A DNA stretch of 64,000 nt from Excoecaria cochinchinensis. Taxonomy: Eukaryota > Streptophyta > Magnoliopsida > Malpighiales > Euphorbiaceae. Position 1 is the stretch's first letter. The number at the start of each line of letters is the position of its first letter. A program made the translations under genes and the position numbers. The notes under the pieces are model-generated. The model was given only the letters and a program-made list of their open reading frames with translations, did not search any database and was not told the origin of the DNA. The stretch is from assembly GCA_947683425.1 (NCBI GenBank), contig CANTUQ010000083.1, positions 372,001 to 436,000 on the forward strand. The letters are read 5' to 3'. This document shows positions 34,297-46,376 of this stretch, in pieces.

Positions 34297-34976
34297 CCTA
34301 AAATCTGCCAAAAATACAATAAAAGCTAAACTTAGTCCATTTAAAGATCTAAGATTATTTTAAATAAAAACAACCTAAAATAACAACTACAAAACTCATA
34401 AGTAACCTAAAAATTGACATAAACAAAGGATAGAGTTGAACTTATCAGTCAACACATTTATACAATGATTATACACTCAAACAAACACTAAATTAATAGA
34501 AAATGAGGGATATTGTATCCACTAACCTCAATTTCTTAGTCTGCACACTTTAATCCTCCTTTCCTGTGCTTTTCACTTTTGAATCGTTTTGTTCTCCTTA
34601 AGAACCTATAGTGGCCGAACCTATTACCATATGTAACCTTTATTTTCTTTGCTCCATAATTCAATATAATTACATAATCATGATGTACAACCTTTAATCT
34701 ACCTATAAAAATCATCAAATCAAATTATAATAGCCAAAATCACTTATCTTAATTTTGATAAATAACCTTATCTACTTGATTCCAACAACTTCTACCAGTT
34801 AAAATGGACTTTTGAGACCATTGCCATTGATAAGAAAGGCTAACGTTTGCTTGAGAAGGTTTGATTTAGTGGAGTAAATGAAAGAGAAAGAACAAATTCA
34901 AAGAGAAGAAAAGATAAGGCCATTGAGAAAAGAGGAGATACCTTGAGAGCTTTTTACAAAATTCTGATATTTTCTC

Positions 34977-34986
34977 CTTTTATACC
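34977..34986 (-). promoter_or_regulatory. TATA box of LTR H
   Basis: GGTATAAAAGG on the minus strand is a strong TATA consensus, followed about 70 bases later by a CT-rich leader. Confidence 0.5.
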
Positions 34987-35779
34987 ATGTCTTAATGGGT
35001 TAGGCTTGGGCCAACCCAATCTTAAGCCCATTTAGGTAATTAGTCCCATTAAGCAAATCCATTTTTTTTACTTCCTAAACTTAATTTCACCCAAAAATGA
35101 TTCTAATATTCTAGAAATACATTTATTAAACTTCATGAATATTTTCAGGTCAATTGGAGATCGTTTTTCGGTCCGATAATTTCTTACCAGTTTGATAACT
35201 TAATTTTCTATCTCATCGTAAAATTTATTTTTTTCATCACTATGTGATTCCCCTCATTAATGAGAGCAAATCTATGTTTTCAGATAATTTTTTTTGAGGT
35301 CCGTAACATCATTTAGAGTTCGGTCAACTCTTGGTCAAATCGATCAAACTACGGTCAAACTGGTCCTATTGGTTCGGTTCACTATACATCATTCCCTTTC
35401 TTTTTTGCTCTTGAAAGTCTATTTGATCCCTGTTTCAGCTCAATCATAGTCTATTTTCGGTCTGGTTCACTTGAACCAATCTGATTCACTAATTTTCAAT
35501 ATTATCATAAAATTACTTTTTCGTTGTCAAATGATTCTACATATCATTTTTAGTCTATCTATGCCTTAAGATAATTTTTCAGAAGTCATTTGTTATTCTT
35601 AAAGTCTCGGTCAAACTAGTTATTATTTGAACCGAACAAGAGGCTTTTCTTATTTTTTGACTTTTGAATACTTATTTGACCTCGTTATCACTCTAAATTA
35701 CATATTTGGACTCCTTATAAATTGTATTTTCTAATAATCCAATAAAATATTTTTCTCCTCCGGGTGTACTTTTTACCCT

Positions 35780-35883
35780 GAGGACTTCCTAGGGGTTCAC
35801 CCATCTCGTAACTACTCTCACCCAAGTATGTTTAACTTCAAAATTTTGATAAGATCCAGTGCATTAGTGCTGGTATGCTCGCA
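35780..35883 (-). pseudogene. 5S rRNA-derived segment inside LTR H
   Basis: The minus strand reads TGCGAGCATACCAGCACTAA, GAAGTTAAACATACTTGGGT, GAGAGTAGTTACGAGATGGG and AGGAAGTCCTC, which follow plant 5S rRNA in order across about 104 of 120 bases. The internal promoter boxes are present but damaged: box A AGTTAAACATAC for AGTTAAGCGTGC, box C GAGATGGGTGAACC for GGATGGGTGACC. Most changes are C to T or G to A. It is not a functional 5S gene. Confidence 0.9.
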
Positions 35884-35928
35884 CTCGAAAAATACTATTC
35901 ACGACTATTACAATTTTGGGCCATTACA

Positions 35929-36351
35929 TATTAACTAGGAATGGAACATCAAGTGGGCCGTTTACAAACGCCCTTCAACATGCAACTGAAAGATTGTTTA
36001 GTATTCAATTCATTCAATCCATTCACAAATAAGTGTTCATTTTTATTTTTGTGCAAAAATTAAAGAATTCATTTATTATGTTATATTTTTACTAATTTAT
36101 TCCAAAAAACAAACAATTATTTTATTAAATGTATTTTGAAAACTGAACTAATATTTATTCTATAGAAAGTTTATTAGAAGATCATATTTAAATATTTAAT
36201 ATTTTTTAAAAATATACATTTATTTATAAATATATCAAAATAGAAAAATTGACACTTATTTGTAAACGGATGAAATAATAATTTAGTTACATAGGAGGGT
36301 TGAACTCTTGATCATTATTATCTGGATGGATAGTTTAGAAATCTAATAGAA
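35929..36351. other. AT-rich DNA without recognised feature
   Basis: No coding frame, transposon end or RNA gene recognised up to the MULE target duplication at 36352. Confidence 0.5.
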
Positions 36352-36360
36352 TTAAAAATT

Positions 36361-36724
36361 GGCTAAAACTGCATTTTTGCTCATATCGTTTGCAAAAACG
36401 GAAAAATTCGCGCCTAACATTTATTTTGGGACAAATTTGCCCTTAACGTTTGTAAAATGAGAGATTTTTGCCCCTGCCATTAATTGCTGCTAACTTTGGC
36501 CGTTAATATGTTAATTGACTGTTAGTGGAACATGTGTCATACATCTATTTGACACGTGAATCAAACGTTTGGGTGCCAAAGCCAAATGTGTATTTTTTTC
36601 CCTAACGGTTAGGGGCAAAATCTCTAATTTTACAAACGTTAGGGGCAAATTTGCCCCAAAATAAACATTAAGAGTAAATTTGCTGATTTTGACAAATGAT
36701 AGGGGCAAAAGTGTACCTTTGGCC
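36361..36724. mobile_element. MULE-type MITE, 364 bp
   Basis: Long terminal inverted repeats (GGCTAAAACTGC... and ...TACCTTTGGCC, arms about 120 bp containing AGGGGCAAAATC and AACGTTAGGGGCAAA) are flanked by 9-bp duplications TTAAAAATT (36352-36360) and TTAAAGATT (36725-36733). There is no transposase. The minus-strand open frame inside is a by-product of the repeats. Confidence 0.88.
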
Positions 36725-36733
36725 TTAAAGATT

Positions 36734-36979
36734 TATCAAACCAATAAAATCTAAACTAGCGGAATTTGTATGAGGTTTTGATTTTGATTTTGAATTGAAA
36801 TCTTTATCATGAAAAAAATTTAGAGTTAATATAATTTCCTCTCTAAATTATCACATTTTAACATATTATACTCTTAAACTAATCAAATGTTATATTAGCC
36901 ACTTAAACTTACTTAAAATGTAAGCAATATCTCTATACTATTAAAAAATATTACACCACTTATTAAAAAATGTCAAATT
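36734..36979. other. AT-rich DNA without recognised feature
   Basis: No gene or transposon terminus seen between the MITE and the LTR-like unit I. Confidence 0.45.
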
Positions 36980-38579
36980 ACCCTTGTAACACCCTATACC
37001 CGATTTAATGTATAAACCGAATAAGAATGTTATCATATTTTCTAAGAACCGTAACATGTGATTATTAAAATTTCCTACTTAAAATTATAAGTTACTCCAA
37101 AAGTATTATTAATTTACCTAAATTTCGGCAAAATTTTCTCTATAATATTGCCTATCCCCCTATAAACAAAAGTCCTTTACACTTCTAAAAAAAAAAAAAA
37201 TCATACATTCATTTACTCTACTTCAAATCAAACTCCAACACAAGTTTTCCGATTCTCCAACACATAAACCAATTTCATAAATATATCAACAATTTACAAA
37301 TGTTCTTTTAACATCAAACACTGGTTTCCATTATACATACATAAACCACAATATATTGCTGTTTCATCATAAAACACACTTATTTGTAACTTAATTACAC
37401 ATATCACAAGGCTTCTATAAAGATAAAATCAAATCATTAGGATAAATAACTATAATACGATTGTCTGTTACAAAAACTTTTCAATACAAAAGGTACTCTA
37501 AACTATTCATGTAGTGTACATGCCAATAGAAATGGAACTTAAGTTACAACAATTACGTCCCTTCCAATAACTTCATCTTTAATTCCATCCTAACATGTCT
37601 CCCAGCCAACAATAATCTTTCAGAACGCTCATATTTATCACTTGAATTTTTAATTTTAGACCTGCGCGTGGAAAAAACCATGCGTTAAGATTTACGCTTA
37701 TTGGTGACTACCTAATTTACTTATCCAAAAACTTGAAATACAAAATATACCCAAAGTTAAACACACTTTTACATGCATAAAATCTTGTACCATAAATCAT
37801 CAAAAATCACCTTACAGTATTCATACACATAAAAATAAGTTTTACATTCATCTATCAACTTTACTCTTCTTTTAGTTTGCATGAGCCATTTCTATTACAC
37901 TCATTTCATTTCATTATAAATAATTTCATTTAAAAATATTATTTTTCGTTAATATGCTATTTATTATTTAACTATTGTATATCTACATCTACTTCATATT
38001 ATACCTATTTCATGTAACCAAGCAAAATTTCACATAATAATTTAACAAACACAGACAAACAATTATACTACAAAAAAAACTCAAAATAGCGACTAAAATT
38101 AGCGACTATTAAATTTTAGTCGCTAATTAGCGACGGATTTGCGACTAAAATCACATTTGGTCGTCAAAATATTTTGTTCCAATCTGGTGGCTATTTTAGC
38201 GACGGATTAGCGACCAAATGAAGAAAACCGTCGCTAAATTTTAGCGGGAACAGATGGCGCCATTTTTAGCGACAAAATTAGCAACTATATATTTTGTCGC
38301 TAAAAATGTACAATTTTTATTTTCTTTAAAATTATTTTGCGACGGAATTTTAGTCGTTAATTGACATTTAAGCTTAGCGACTAAATTGCGACTAAATTAT
38401 TAGTCGCTAATTTTGAAAGCAAATTCCTATTCATCTTTTTTGACAAAATTAGTGGCTAATTTTGTCTTGTCGCTAATTTAGTAATAATTATTTAAATGCA
38501 TTAAAAAAAAAATAAAATGTATCGTTACCCTAAATCCCTAAGTCAGTCCCCTTTTCCTTATCATCTCTCTCACTCGACT

Positions 38580-38700
38580 CGCCCTCTCTCTGTGGACTGA
38601 AGCCTTGTCCTGCCGCCTGTATATCCGTTGCCTGGCCCCCGTCGTTCTCTCTCTCCGTCAATCTCTCTCTCCGTCGATCTCTCTTTCGCAGTCCAAGCAG
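38580..38700 (+). other. CT-rich leader-like segment captured in CACTA element 1
   Basis: A pyrimidine-rich segment ends TCCAAGCAG and is followed by GTTTGTATCTC, resembling a plant 5' UTR exon with a splice donor. AT/T-rich intron-like DNA follows. The source gene is not recognised; it may be from the same gene as the exon at 40586. Confidence 0.4.
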
Positions 38701-40585
38701 GTTTGTATCTCTACCTAATTAAGATGGTTTGAGCTGTGGGTATTATTCGGTTAATACAAATTCTAGATGGAGGCGATTTCTAATTCTATTCCTAGGGTTT
38801 GCAGTTCTTGTTTGCTTGTCTACATCATTTAGGGTTTTGCTTGTTTGGTCTCAGACTCTCAGGTACTCACTTGTGTATATATTTTGTTTCTCGCAGAAGA
38901 TTAAAGTGTTGGGATTTAATTTTTATTTTCAAAATTTTCATACGATTTGATTTCAGTCTAGTTAGATGTTGTTTTCTTCCTCATTTTTATACTGTTCTGC
39001 ATTCGCTAAACCGTAGTTGCTTTTGTTTCTGCCTTTTCCTCTGGATCTTTTTATCTTTCAGTCTTCTAGTTGGCCTTCTCTGTTACATTTATGTATTTTT
39101 TTATTTCTAATTCTTCATTTATGAGCATCTTCGGGATCTTTGTGTTTCGGTGACCACCAGTGAAAGGATTGAAGCCAAAGGTCCTTCGTCAGGTTCAACT
39201 TCTGCTTTTCTTCTCTTGTCTGTTTGTCTTTATTTTTTTCAATTTATTTTGTAATTGGTTAGTTGATTGTAATTTGCATATGAATTAATGGCTTTTACTG
39301 CAATTTAATTAAAACTGAGATGTGCATTTTGTGTTTCTAAAGGAGCTTTTTACACAATGATGGTGTTCTGATGATTGAATTGGCTGTGTACATAAAATCT
39401 CATTGATTTTTGGTTTAGTAGAATTTGAACTAGCTGAATAGGAAAGACCAACAGCTTTTGGACCAATACTATTTATGAAATTGATGTAATGTTATCTTAA
39501 CAGAGCATCCGTGTACATTAGTAGGTATTAGCTAATTAAATAGACATTTATTGTATTTAAATCCTATCGTTAATTTCTTACACGTAATTAGTTCTAAAGC
39601 TGGCAATTTTCTTTAAGTTAATATAGACTACCAATGCAATGGGTACGTTGGCAAGTTTCTTTCAAATTTGATTATGTGAAAATTTTTAAACTTTTGTTTC
39701 TGTTTTTTTGTTTCAAATTTAATTATAATTTACATAAAGATATTTCCTTCTCAATTATGTCAGTGCTTTGCATATTAAAAATGGTGCAAGCTATTTATTT
39801 TGCTAATTCTCATGTTATCAGCATGTACCACTTTTGACATTTGGTTTAATAAACAAACTCATACCTCAATTGCACTGTCAAATGATAATTCAAACTCTTT
39901 AATGTAATAAACTTACCATCTTGTGCTAGTTGGTTTAATAAGTGAGATTTATATTGAACTCTGTTTTGGATTATTCTTTGCATTTTTGGTTGGAGTCAGG
40001 TGAGTATGATGATTGTGGTTTGCTTATGGTGTTGCGAATTATTGGGGAAGGGGAGTTGTGGACATGGATTATTTATTTTTGGGGTTGCTCATCAGGTTTT
40101 GCATCAATCTAACTCTTGTTTTATGCTGCTGCTAGGTAACTAGCAATGACACCAGCTTGTTGAAAGCCACTGGTGCCATTGTGTTCTGGTGCCTTGGAGT
40201 CTCTTTTATTTATTTATTTATTTTCTACAGCTGATTCACTTTTTTCTTCGAACAACAGTGCCTTAAAGTCACAGTGATGCTAGTTTATAGTTAATTTACA
40301 ATAATATGCAAGGCCTTTTAACGATTAAAACGCATGCTTATTAATTCCGTTAATGAGAAATTACGTATTAAGTAAATTTTTTAAGCGTAGAAAATTTTAA
40401 AATTTTAAGATATAAAAATGGATTTTGCCTAATATTTTTTTTCCCTTAACTGAAATTGATGAAGTTATTGGGAGCAGAAGTCTTAGAATCACATTATCCA
40501 GTGCCTTGTTATTTTACTTCACATGAACTCTTTGAATGTCACAAAATGAACAGATTTGCATTAAAAGAAAAAGTTTGAATTGCAG

Positions 40586-40732
40586 ATAGCATGGGATGAT
40601 GCACAAAGGCTAGCGAAAAGACGGCTGGAGAGAGAGCAAGGACGAAATGATGCTGCATATGATCTTCCTGAGCTATCTGAGGGAGAGAAAGGGACAGAAG
40701 TATATACAATATATAAGAAAAAGATTAGTTGA
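40586..40732 (+). pseudogene. Captured exon resembling sucrose-phosphate synthase
   Basis: Directly after an intron-like 3' splice site (TTTGAATTGCAG) the frame reads IAWDDAQRLAKRRLEREQGR, then NDAAYDLPELSEGEKG. This matches my memory of the plant sucrose-phosphate synthase glycosyltransferase domain just after its RKKKQ motif (consensus KKRRLEREQGRNDA..DLSELSEGEK), closest to the family with EREQGRND. Similarity ends at about 40693; the frame runs on 12 codons to TGA at 40730. Only about 36 codons survive, so it is a transduplicated fragment, not a functional enzyme. Confidence 0.75.
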
Positions 40733-43700
40733 ATTGTTAATTTGTATGATTAGCGATTTTAAGATTTTATTTTTCTATGTACTTTTTAAGTACTATATAA
40801 TTTAATGTAATTTTATTATATTATATTTTTTAATATAATAATATTGGAGAATTGCTATTTATATAAATTAAATTTTGAATGCTATAATAATAATAATAAT
40901 AATAATAAAATTGCAAATAATAATAGTAATAATAAATATTAAAATTAAATTAGCGACGGAATTAGCGACGAATTTTGCCGTCGCAAATTTTCTGTTTTTA
41001 CGTGGTATTTTAAAAATATTGTTTTGCGACGGACTTTAGCGACGAAAATATCCGTCGCTAATAAGGTTAATTAGCGACGATTTTGCAGTCGCTATTTTTA
41101 ACGACTGTTTTGTATTTTAGTCGCAAATTTCCTTGCGACGGCCGAAATAACGACGAGTAGTCGTTTTGTCGCTAAAAGAAATTAGCGACGGAATTTTCCT
41201 AATTAGCGACGGAAAATTCCGTGACTAATTCCTTATTTTTTTGTAGTATTAACACCTTACAAAATATATATAATCAGAGTGCCTAGCTTCATTACTTGTA
41301 GACTATGCATAAAAGATACTTATCCAATATAACATCATTAATTCTATTAACTCTTAATAAGTTTGATGTGGACAAAATATAACTTTTAACTTCTATATTT
41401 CATACCAAGTACCATTACATCATAATTCTTATGCCATAATTCAATTATCGGTCTATAAACATATATGTGATGTATGTGATGCATGCTAGTGAACATTTAG
41501 TTCCTATGTATACTTAAAGTCATTTTCATTACATTTTTAATTAGGAAGTTCATTTACTAATGTCATGTATTAAACTAAAATTCTTGTCATTTAAATCTAT
41601 TATTTTAGTTCTTAATCTACAGTCTTTTTTTATATAATTTTTATTTGTTACTTAAATATACCATTCTATTCTTCAATTTACATATTCATCATATATTTAA
41701 TAACTTGCTACTTATAATTTAATTTTTTCTTATTAATTGTTATTTTATTGCATAGTTAAATTATTATTTTATTTCCTAATTTATACATTTAATTTATATT
41801 TTTTATTTTGTCACTTCAGTTTATTGTTTCACCATCTACATTATTATTTTGCCCCTAGCAATATCCGGTAAAAATCTCCGAACCGGATATATGGGACGTG
41901 AAACTCACAGGTCCATTATATTTTAGAGTGACCCCGAAAGTCCATCCATACACTTTAATTTCATTATACACTTTATCACTTTAACATTTTATCACTTTAA
42001 TAGACCGTCATTGGCCTATTCAAGCGAGTCATCATGGCTCGCTATCTCGGTATAGATGTCTCTATGGTTAGCCGACTATATTCTGAATTAAAATTTACTA
42101 CCAGAATACTAAGAGCAATATACTTTTGATCAATGTCACTTTCACTTATTTACTTGTTTGTCACATTTATAATATCTCTTATATCACATAATTTTTTTTT
42201 TCCGATCTTAGCTATTTATTTTACGCGGTACATTTTGCATTTACACATTTCACTTCATATCAACTTTTGTTCTTACTCCCATGTTTCATGACACTCACAT
42301 ATCATATTTTATGACTTATTGAATTTATTTAACAGTAATTATTGCATAATTTAGCTGCATTACATTTGTATCAATTAGGCTACATTATTCGATCATAAAC
42401 AATATTATTGCTTAAGTTCCATTTCGATACAATCATTTAATTTCATCATATCTTTAAATTATTCTTTACTTAATTATGCCATCAATTTCTTAAAAATACA
42501 TGTGCACATATATAAATACTATTCACATATTTACCTAATGTTTCCCTAAGTGCATTTACTAATTAAATTCTTCAATATTTATTTGCCCACTATTTACCTT
42601 ATTTTAATCCCAAATTCTTTCTTATAATTTGTATGCCACTAGAATTCCTTACTTTACACTTATATCTATTAGTTATCTAATGTGGATTTCGTAACTACCT
42701 ACTATTTACACCATTTCCCAATGTTTTCCTTTCCACTTTATACACCTTATATTTACTTTAAATTCACATTAATGCAATTAACTTCATATACATGTATATA
42801 AGTGTTAAAATTATATATAAAAAAATGCCCTATTCATATATACAAATATTTTGGGAATACAGTCACATACATGCATAACTCTTATTTAAACATAATAGAC
42901 ATATCCTACCACACTGGATAGTATTTGACAATTTATGCTCAAATAACTAATCTAACGTTTCAACTAGCCGTTACCCAATCTTTTCCTCTAACAATTTCAT
43001 TTTAACACACATATGTCGTAATTTAATCCGAATTTGCTTCATTTGAAATACACATTAAATTCCAACTAACAATCCTTTCTAAAATTTAAACTCAATTACT
43101 TTTTAAACCTATGTCTATAACTTCTTTATCTCAACTTATAGTTTGAACTAAATTCTTTAATTTAAACCTATTGCTTTAACTTGAAGCAAATTCAATTTAA
43201 CCCGTACATTATCTAATGGATTATTGATAAATCCTTAATCACCATCTATTTATCACTATTTTATTTTATAACTAAGTTCCATAAATTTCTCTAACTTACA
43301 CAATAGCTACCCTTTTCTAAAATTTCTAAGTCTACTTGGTTGTTTACTATAATTTATTTCATAAACCTACTTTAAGGTTTTTATATTAATTATATAAAAA
43401 ATTTTCTTTTTATTTATATTTCTCATAAACCCACTTAAAAAAAATCTCCTAATTTAACTTATGGTCCAACATAACTTATAAGCTTACACATATTTACATG
43501 CCCATGAACAACACATCCATTTCATATATCATGCTTATTGAGTCTTATTCATCCACAAAATAAATTCATGAATTGTTACAATATCTATATAAGGAACATT
43601 CTAGCATAGCATATGAGTTTAATTTCTTTAATATAAATTTTTGAGGTCTCGATGATCCTTTTTTTAATTTTAGTTTTACATCACTTGACTTCAATCTATT

Positions 43701-44953
43701 AAAAATTCATGTTTTTTATATTATGTTGCCGCTATTACTAAGCAATTAAACTGTTACCCACATTTAACACAGTGTTCAGAATTACATTTAATTACGTTGT
43801 TTTTAAATATCTGTCATCTTTAAATTTCATATCATTCAAAAACTCAACTTGAGCAGCTCCTATTTCATGTCTAACAAAGAACTCAATCTGTATTTTCTCA
43901 TTTCAAAATTCCATTTGTTAATTTTAGTTCAATTTAGCCAACAAATCCATCAAACAACACATTAAACGACCCAACTTAACAACTCATCAATATCACATAT
44001 ACTGTATTTAAAGAAAAATCTTTAACAACTTAATTTTTATAGAAATCTTGCAGAAAAGTAAATTTGGTAGTTACTTACAGTTTTTACAATTTTTCCTGTT
44101 AAATTCTGTAATTTTGGTCCCATTTGCCGGTTGCCGGAGACTCGTCGGAGCTTCACCGAAGACGATACCACTGCTGAAGTAAAGCTCATAGTGTCAGGAC
44201 TCCTTTGCCGGTGGTCATGCGCCGATACGCCGAGCCGTTTGACCGGAATCGCCGTTTGACCGGAATCACCTTTTGAAGATTCGGCCCACCTCAACGCCAA
44301 TCTCTCCATCGCCAATGAGTGAGGAGATAGGAGTTACATCAGAAGACTCGTCTCGTCGTTAGGAGTCGTCTGCCGCCTTGCGTGTCGCCACCAGTCGCTG
44401 GAGGTGGCTGGAGCGTGAGGGAGAAGCTTCGGTTTCTCTCTCCTGGAAATGAGGCAGAACGGCATGAACGGAAAAGAAAATCGACAGGGTTGAATGGTGC
44501 TGTGTAGACCGTCGCCGGTCTCCTGCCCCTCTGTCATGCTCCGCCGTGCGCTCTCTCTCTCTTTCTCTCTTTCTCTCTCTTCCTCGAGTTTCCTGTATAC
44601 CGTTCTCCCTTTATGTTCTTCCTGGCTTTCCCGTTATTCCTCTCTTCCCCTTTCCTTAATTTTTTGTTAGATAATCCTAGCTTCTTCCTAAATTAGTCCA
44701 GATAATTTGAGACTTATGAAATTTTTATTTGTTGTTATTATTATTATTATTTATAATTACATACACTTATTTTATATACATATAATTCACTTGTTTATTT
44801 AAATATTTATTTGACTAAAGTTATCCAAATATTTAATGTTATAACTATTAAAGAAAATTTCAAATGTCGTGGGTTAAAATTTAACCTTCGAGAAATTTTC
44901 AGTGTACCAAATTATTATTCAAAATACCGAATATTTTAGGGTGTTACAATCTT

Positions 44954-45422
44954 TTGTCACTATTCTTGTAAAGTGTCATGTGTCCCTGTAAAAAGTAATA
45001 TGATATTTTTAACAAGTTTAAAAGAAATAATCTGACAGTCAATTAATTTAAGTGACAGTTTGTTGAGAAATTTATGTATTATAAAAAAAAAATTATGAAA
45101 ATGAAGAATCCCCTCCGCCCCCAGGAATGTGCATATATATATATATATATATATGGATGGAAAATCACGTTTTAATTTGAGTCAACCAATTATATAAGAA
45201 GTTAGAAGTAAACTCAAGAAGAAATTCAACTTTAGTGTATGAATGAATCACATTGATGCAAGGGGTCCTCAAATTGCGTCCCCCAATGCATATATTTGAC
45301 TAGTCCTCAATGTTACAAGGAGTATGAAAGAAACATAAAACAACAACTTACAAAATTTTGTATATCCTATTTATAATTATAAATAAAATCTTAAAAGAAA
45401 CATAATAAATTTGAGTACTTAC
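44954..45422. other. Region 3' of the GT31 gene
   Basis: AT-rich, with an (AT)n run at 45132-45154. It would include the 3' UTR of the minus-strand GT31 gene. I see no clear polyadenylation signal or other gene. Confidence 0.5.
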
Positions 45423-46376
45423 CTAAGGTATATGATATAATTTTGAAGGTTTGAGATTATTAGTAACATTGAAAAACTTCAATGTTTGTATCCACTTCTC
45501 TTGATTCTTGAGTAGATGAACTGCGATAGTGTCTGGCCAAAGCTCATGTGTGCATCTTGTTGGTGGCTCAGGAAAATTATACATAGACCATTTACCATTA
45601 AATCTATTTTTTGCTTTGTGCCCTTCTCTAATCCAGTCCCCAAAAACTTTATCTTCTGGCCCTTCTAAATGATTTTTAGGAATTTCAGAATCCCTAATCC
45701 ATTCAACAATGTCCCATGAAACCATATATCCCATGCCAGACATGTAATGCACAAAAGGGTCCATGCTAGGGCATGGAATAACATAACCATAGTACAAATC
45801 TTCTCTGGGTAATGGCTTTAATGAATCTACTAGTTTATCTAATCTTAAATAAGTATCATCATCAGCTTTCATTACATAATGATAAGGAGGGTAAGGTGTT
45901 GTTGTGTCGTTAAGTAATTTTGGCAAACTTGAAAAGTATGTATATGTTTTACCTTTGTTCATGTTCTCTTTGCAATCGAGAATTATAATATCGTCGTACC
46001 GCATTATTTCAAGAGCAATAAGTACCTTTTGATCTTCCTTTGTTAGATTGCAAAATACAAATTTCACGTCCACTTGTGCACCCGTCGGATATTGCGTTCC
46101 GTATATAAGACGCAAGAAATGTCGACGATGGTATTGATCTGGTAGGGTTAGAATGCCAATGAGTATTCGAATATCATCTGAAGAAGAATTAATAGCAACA
46201 AAATTGGTAGAAGATAAATTAGAAATTTGAGATGGAATATGGGCAAATGCACATTTACCCAACTTCAATAAACTATCGTATCGAATTTCATTAACTGAAG
46301 CTAAAATACAGAGAAATAAGATGAACACGAAACAAGGGACTACGAATTTTCGCCGTTCCAGCCTTGGAGCCTTCAT
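45423..46376 (-). CDS. GT31-family galactosyltransferase-like protein (type II membrane protein)
   Basis: A single-exon ORF of 317 residues with no stop or frameshift, in contrast to everything around it. I chose the Met at 46376 because it gives a short basic N-terminus (KAPRLERRKF), then one hydrophobic anchor (residues about 12-28, VVPCFVFILFLCILA), the layout of Golgi glycosyltransferases. An upstream in-frame Met at 46508 would add 44 residues and is less typical. The luminal domain has RRHFLRLIYGTQ, the DxD-like metal/sugar-nucleotide site KADDDTYLRLD (about 170-180), MSGMGYMVSWDIVEWI and EGPEDKVFGDW, all GT31 landmarks. It would transfer a hexose, likely galactose, to glycoprotein or arabinogalactan-type acceptors. 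Substrate and exact clade are not decidable from sequence. It lies between transposons; continued function is likely but unproven. Confidence 0.85.
   Translation of the reverse strand: MKAPRLERRKFVVPCFVFILFLCILASVNEIRYDSLLKLGKCAFAHIPSQISNLSSTNFVAINSSSDDIRILIGILTLPDQYHRRHFLRLIYGTQYPTGAQVDVKFVFCNLTKEDQKVLIALEIMRYDDIIILDCKENMNKGKTYTYFSSLPKLLNDTTTPYPPYHYVMKADDDTYLRLDKLVDSLKPLPREDLYYGYVIPCPSMDPFVHYMSGMGYMVSWDIVEWIRDSEIPKNHLEGPEDKVFGDWIREGHKAKNRFNGKWSMYNFPEPPTRCTHELWPDTIAVHLLKNQEKWIQTLKFFNVTNNLKPSKLYHIP

Larger units (their letters stand above)
23283..34447 (-). mobile_element. Element C: Athila-like Ty3/gypsy retrotransposon
   Basis: On the minus strand it has LTR, tRNA-Asp-type primer site, gag, protease, RT, RNase H, integrase, a hairpin array, and a downstream ATHILA-domain ORF. 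The primer site, the long spacer after pol and motifs such as FKKLHINFPFAKALLQMPKY place it in the Athila lineage. A solo LTR (25054-26569) interrupts it. All genes carry stops and key catalytic residues are lost. Confidence 0.88.
32783..34447 (-). repeat. Element C 5' LTR
   Basis: It starts TGATAAGTTCAACTC at 34447 (minus) and ends CCACCGGTCA at 32783, 1.67 kb. The U3 part holds the six-unit hairpin array; a TATA box follows at once, then a long AT-rich R/U5. The matching 3' LTR is not recognised. Confidence 0.75.
34448..35928 (-). repeat. LTR H (truncated), with TATA box and 5S-derived segment
   Basis: The minus strand starts TGTAATGGCCCAAAATTG at 35928 and includes a consensus TATA box (GGTATAAAAGG) and a pyrimidine-rich leader. 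It is cut at 34447 by element C. It carries a 5S rRNA-like segment near its start, as in the Cassandra LTR family, but at least 1.48 kb is much longer than known Cassandra LTRs. Confidence 0.55.
38066..41248. mobile_element. CACTA element 1, non-autonomous, 3183 bp
   Basis: The termini are TACTACAAAAAAAAC and TTTTTTTGTAGTA: the CACTA ends with the outer C/G changed to T/A on both sides. Flanking 3-bp duplications are TTA at 38063-38065 and 41249-41251. Subterminal regions (38080-38490 and 40925-41225) are packed with TAGCGACGG / CCGTCGCTA motifs in both orientations, the likely transposase-binding arrays. The interior has no transposase and instead holds gene-derived sequence. Confidence 0.92.
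36985..44948. mobile_element. LTR-like unit I (Del/Tekay-like, probably a giant solo LTR) with nested CACTA element
   Basis: The ends are TGTAACACCCTA and TAGGGTGTTACA, a short inverted repeat common at plant gypsy LTR ends. The flanks ACCCT (36980-36984) and ATCTT (44949-44953) differ only by two C-to-T changes, so they can be a decayed 5-bp target duplication. Without the CACTA element the unit is about 4.8 kb. I see no gag or pol inside, which argues for a solo LTR. The minus strand near 44500-44600 has CT-rich leader-like DNA. Orientation and lineage are tentative. Confidence 0.5.

Noticed and set aside
35780..35883. Functional 5S rRNA gene
   Set aside because: Too many changes in the internal promoter boxes and stems, 3' end missing, single copy inside an LTR.
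38729..39110. Hydrophobic ORFs of 73 and 103 codons inside CACTA element 1
   Set aside because: T-rich intron-like sequence gives Phe/Leu-rich frames; no motif or start context. Possibly part of a captured intron.
44037..44537. Two minus-strand ORFs (67 and 92 codons) in unit I
   Set aside because: They lie in a leader-like GC-richer part of the LTR-like unit and show no known domain; could be short upstream frames, not supported as genes.
36985..44948. Interpretation as a DNA transposon with TGTAACACCCTA terminal inverted repeats
   Set aside because: The short inverted ends are typical of plant LTRs, the flanks fit a decayed 5-bp duplication and no transposase is present; kept as LTR-like with moderate confidence.
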